Below, one piece after another: positions 5,675-6,976 of a stretch of 6,976 nucleotides of DNA. The stretch comes from Thermococci archaeon. Its GTDB lineage: Archaea > Methanobacteriota_B > Thermococci > Thermococcales > Thermococcaceae. How positions within the stretch are numbered: the first letter of the stretch is position 1; each line of letters starts with the position of its first letter. Location of the stretch: positions 1 to 6,976 of the forward strand of contig QMUE01000070.1 in the NCBI GenBank assembly GCA_003663535.1, written 5' to 3'. The notes under the pieces were generated by a model. That model was given only the letters and a program-made list of their open reading frames with translations. It had not been told where the DNA came from and searched no databases. The translations under genes were made by a program, and so were the position numbers.

Positions 5675-6177
5675 CTTACACCCCCCAATCTTTCAGAGAA
5701 TGGCTTGTAGTTAATGAGCTTTCCAATGAGGAGTGTTGCAAAGCTAAACCCCAATGTAAGAAGGAGGAATAATCCAGTGTTCCTCCGAACCTCATCCCTG
5801 AAGACCGTAAGTGAAAGCACGAAACCCACCGCAAGGCCAACCCAGAAGTGCGTTATTTGAGGCCCATAATAATAAAGCAGCTTGTCAGTGAAAGCGTAGA
5901 ATGTTGCAGCTACGCCCGCGCCAGCAAAGTAAGAGTACGCAAGGTGCTTATTGTACGGGTAAATGAGGGAGCCTATTGTGAATATTATTGCAAAGTGCCA
6001 TAAGAAGGTTATAATCCTGTTTTCAAATCTCTTTGGAAGTATTGTGCGGAGGAAAAGGAGCGATATGAGAATGAGCAGTGTTAGGTAATTCAGTTCCCTT
6101 AAAGGCACGAGAGTGTTAAGTACTCCTACCCCGATCGCAAGGAAAAGAATTAAAAAACACACGTAAGTTGTCCTCAT
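5671..6177 (-). CDS. Multi-spanning membrane protein (168 aa), unknown function
   Basis: No named family is recognised. The 168 residues carry about six hydrophobic segments (5-22, 31-47, 57-74, 80-97, 110-126, 135-154) and a basic soluble tail (KPFSERLGGVR). The frame is open back to a TTG at 6207, but that codon touches the TATA box, so I use the ATG at 6177-6175, preceded by GGTGGG (6191-6186). Residues 50-158 align by eye with the whole 120-residue protein encoded downstream of the Cys-rich precursor; the best stretch is AGVAATFYAFTDK (87-99). It is the first gene of a two-gene operon with the 111-residue protein. Its function is unknown; context suggests a membrane partner of the Cys-rich precursor system. 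Confidence 0.78.
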   Translation of the reverse strand: MRTTYVCFLILFLAIGVGVLNTLVPLRELNYLTLLILISLLFLRTILPKRFENRIITFLWHFAIIFTIGSLIYPYNKHLAYSYFAGAGVAATFYAFTDKLLYYYGPQITHFWVGLAVGFVLSLTVFRDEVRRNTGLFLLLTLGFSFATLLIGKLINYKPFSERLGGVR

Positions 6178-6208
6178 TCGTCTTACCCACCAATAATTCG
6201 CACTCAAA

Positions 6209-6218
6209 ATATATAAAA
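6209..6218 (-). promoter_or_regulatory. TATA box of the 168/111-residue membrane protein operon
   Basis: The minus strand reads AACTTTTATATATTTTGAG; TTTTATATAT (6218-6209) is a near-consensus TATA box centred about 37 bases before the ATG at 6177. It predicts a start near 6187-6190 and a very short leader. It excludes the longer in-frame TTG start at 6207. Confidence 0.6.
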
Positions 6219-6238
6219 GTTACTCCAAAACAATATAA

Positions 6239-6256
6239 GAAAAAACAATAATAATT
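6239..6256 (-). terminator. T-rich terminator of the repeat surface protein gene
   Basis: About 28 bases past the stop codon the minus strand reads TCAATTATTATTGTTTTTTC, with T6 at 6245-6240. No hairpin is seen. It separates this transcript from the TATA box of the next operon 20 bases further on. Confidence 0.5.
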
Positions 6257-6283
6257 GAGATGTTTAGAAAATAGTAAAGTGTA

Positions 6284-6976
6284 TTATTTTTTCTTTCGCC
6301 AGTATAAGAGAAATACTATTGTTGCCAAAGCCACCCCTCCGAAGTATAACTCCAGAGGGTTCTCTTTTGCGTTCAACGTAGGTTCTTGAGGAGATATCTG
6401 TGAATCCTTATCATTCGTAGAACTGAAAGTAGAGGGCTGCACATTTGAACAATTTTGATTGTAATACAGGGGTTCCCCATGAACTATTAATGGGACAAAA
6501 CTAATGGAAGCGTTTTCTACAGTAATTGAAGAATTCTGTAACTTAAATTTTGTTGAGGGGAGTTTAGGAGATACTGCTGAAAAGGTAGCCTGAGCTTCTA
6601 TTCCAATGGTGTCAGAACCGTTTATTGGAAATGCAAGAAGCACATTCTTAGCTGATACAGCTAGAGAATCAGTTAATGCAACGCCATTACTTGAAAAGCT
6701 TTTTGCCCATAAGAGATTTCCATTTTCATCGAGGAGTAGGGTTATAAAATTACCACCAATAAGACACTTCCCATCTGAATTACAATCTATGTCATTTATC
6801 TTAAGTGACCAGAAAATATTAGTGCTTATCTCTTCTGGGAGACCTCTTGGCAAGATTTCACGCCCCCAGATAACATTACCTTCTTTGTTTAGTTTTATGA
6901 TAAAGTATTCTCCAATCCAGGGAGCATGTTGAGAACCAGTAACTCCCACTAATATTGCAGAGTTATTAATTATATA
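6284..6976 (-). CDS. Membrane-anchored surface protein with 'KLDENGNVLW'-type repeats, C-terminal part
   Basis: The frame is open through the right edge, so the 230 codons seen are the C-terminal part of a longer gene; a GTG at 6949 is internal, not the start. Two repeat-like segments, FIIKLNKEGNVIWGREI (25-41 of the fragment) and FITLLLDENGNLLWAKSF (77-94), match the beta-propeller-like repeats common in large Thermococcales surface proteins. A Ser/Thr/Asn/Pro-rich stalk (about 170-205) follows, then a membrane helix (about 210-226) and a WRKKK stop-transfer tail. The protein is probably exported, bound at the outer face and glycosylated (several N-x-S/T sites such as NGS, NSS and NAS). Two cysteines (65 and 71, in DCNSDGKC) could pair. 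The ligand is unknown. It has its own terminator and is probably unrelated to the next operon. Confidence 0.7.
   Translation of the reverse strand, partial: YIINNSAILVGVTGSQHAPWIGEYFIIKLNKEGNVIWGREILPRGLPEEISTNIFWSLKINDIDCNSDGKCLIGGNFITLLLDENGNLLWAKSFSSNGVALTDSLAVSAKNVLLAFPINGSDTIGIEAQATFSAVSPKLPSTKFKLQNSSITVENASISFVPLIVHGEPLYYNQNCSNVQPSTFSSTNDKDSQISPQEPTLNAKENPLELYFGGVALATIVFLLYWRKKK

Noticed and set aside
6606..6932. 108-codon plus-strand open frame opposite the surface protein
   Set aside because: The minus strand shows the repeat motifs and a coherent C-terminal anchor; the plus frame has no recognisable feature or start signal.

Overview
The window looks like chromosomal DNA of a hyperthermophilic archaeon of the order Thermococcales (Thermococcus, Pyrococcus or a close relative). 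The glycine cleavage T-protein and adenosylhomocysteinase read as typical Thermococcales orthologues. Ribosome binding sites are of the GGTGAT/GGTGG type, promoters are TATA boxes followed by short leaders, and terminators are runs of T without hairpins. The assignment rests on recognition from memory; no search was run.

Left part (1-3323), housekeeping. A universal stress protein gene is cut by the left edge (minus). It is followed by gcvT (plus), a metal-dependent cyclase/formamidase-family hydrolase (minus, convergent with gcvT and 3 bases from it), and ahcY (plus, divergent from the hydrolase). gcvT and ahcY both belong to one-carbon/methyl metabolism but are separate transcription units.

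Middle and right part (3355-6177), accessory. All main genes are on the minus strand. In transcription order they are: a 168-residue multi-spanning membrane protein, a 111-residue four-helix membrane protein (4-base overlap), a 232-residue secreted precursor with 14 cysteines in its last 75 residues, a 120-residue membrane protein, a broken gene for another four-helix protein, and an intact 108-residue four-helix protein. The precursor has the layout of the halocin C8 precursor (signal peptide, middle domain, C-terminal Cys-rich peptide of about 75 residues). By eye, the 168/111 pair and the 120/broken-gene pair look like two copies of one two-gene cassette on either side of the precursor. I propose a candidate archaeocin locus: a precursor peptide with duplicated small membrane proteins that could serve as immunity, processing or export factors. 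A plus-strand ORF of 41 codons is divergent from the precursor and shares a symmetric TATA region with it; it could be a regulator remnant.

Right edge (6284-6976): the C-terminal part of a surface protein with repeats of the 'KLDENGNVLW' kind and a C-terminal membrane anchor, cut by the window edge. No tRNA, rRNA, CRISPR array or insertion sequence was seen.
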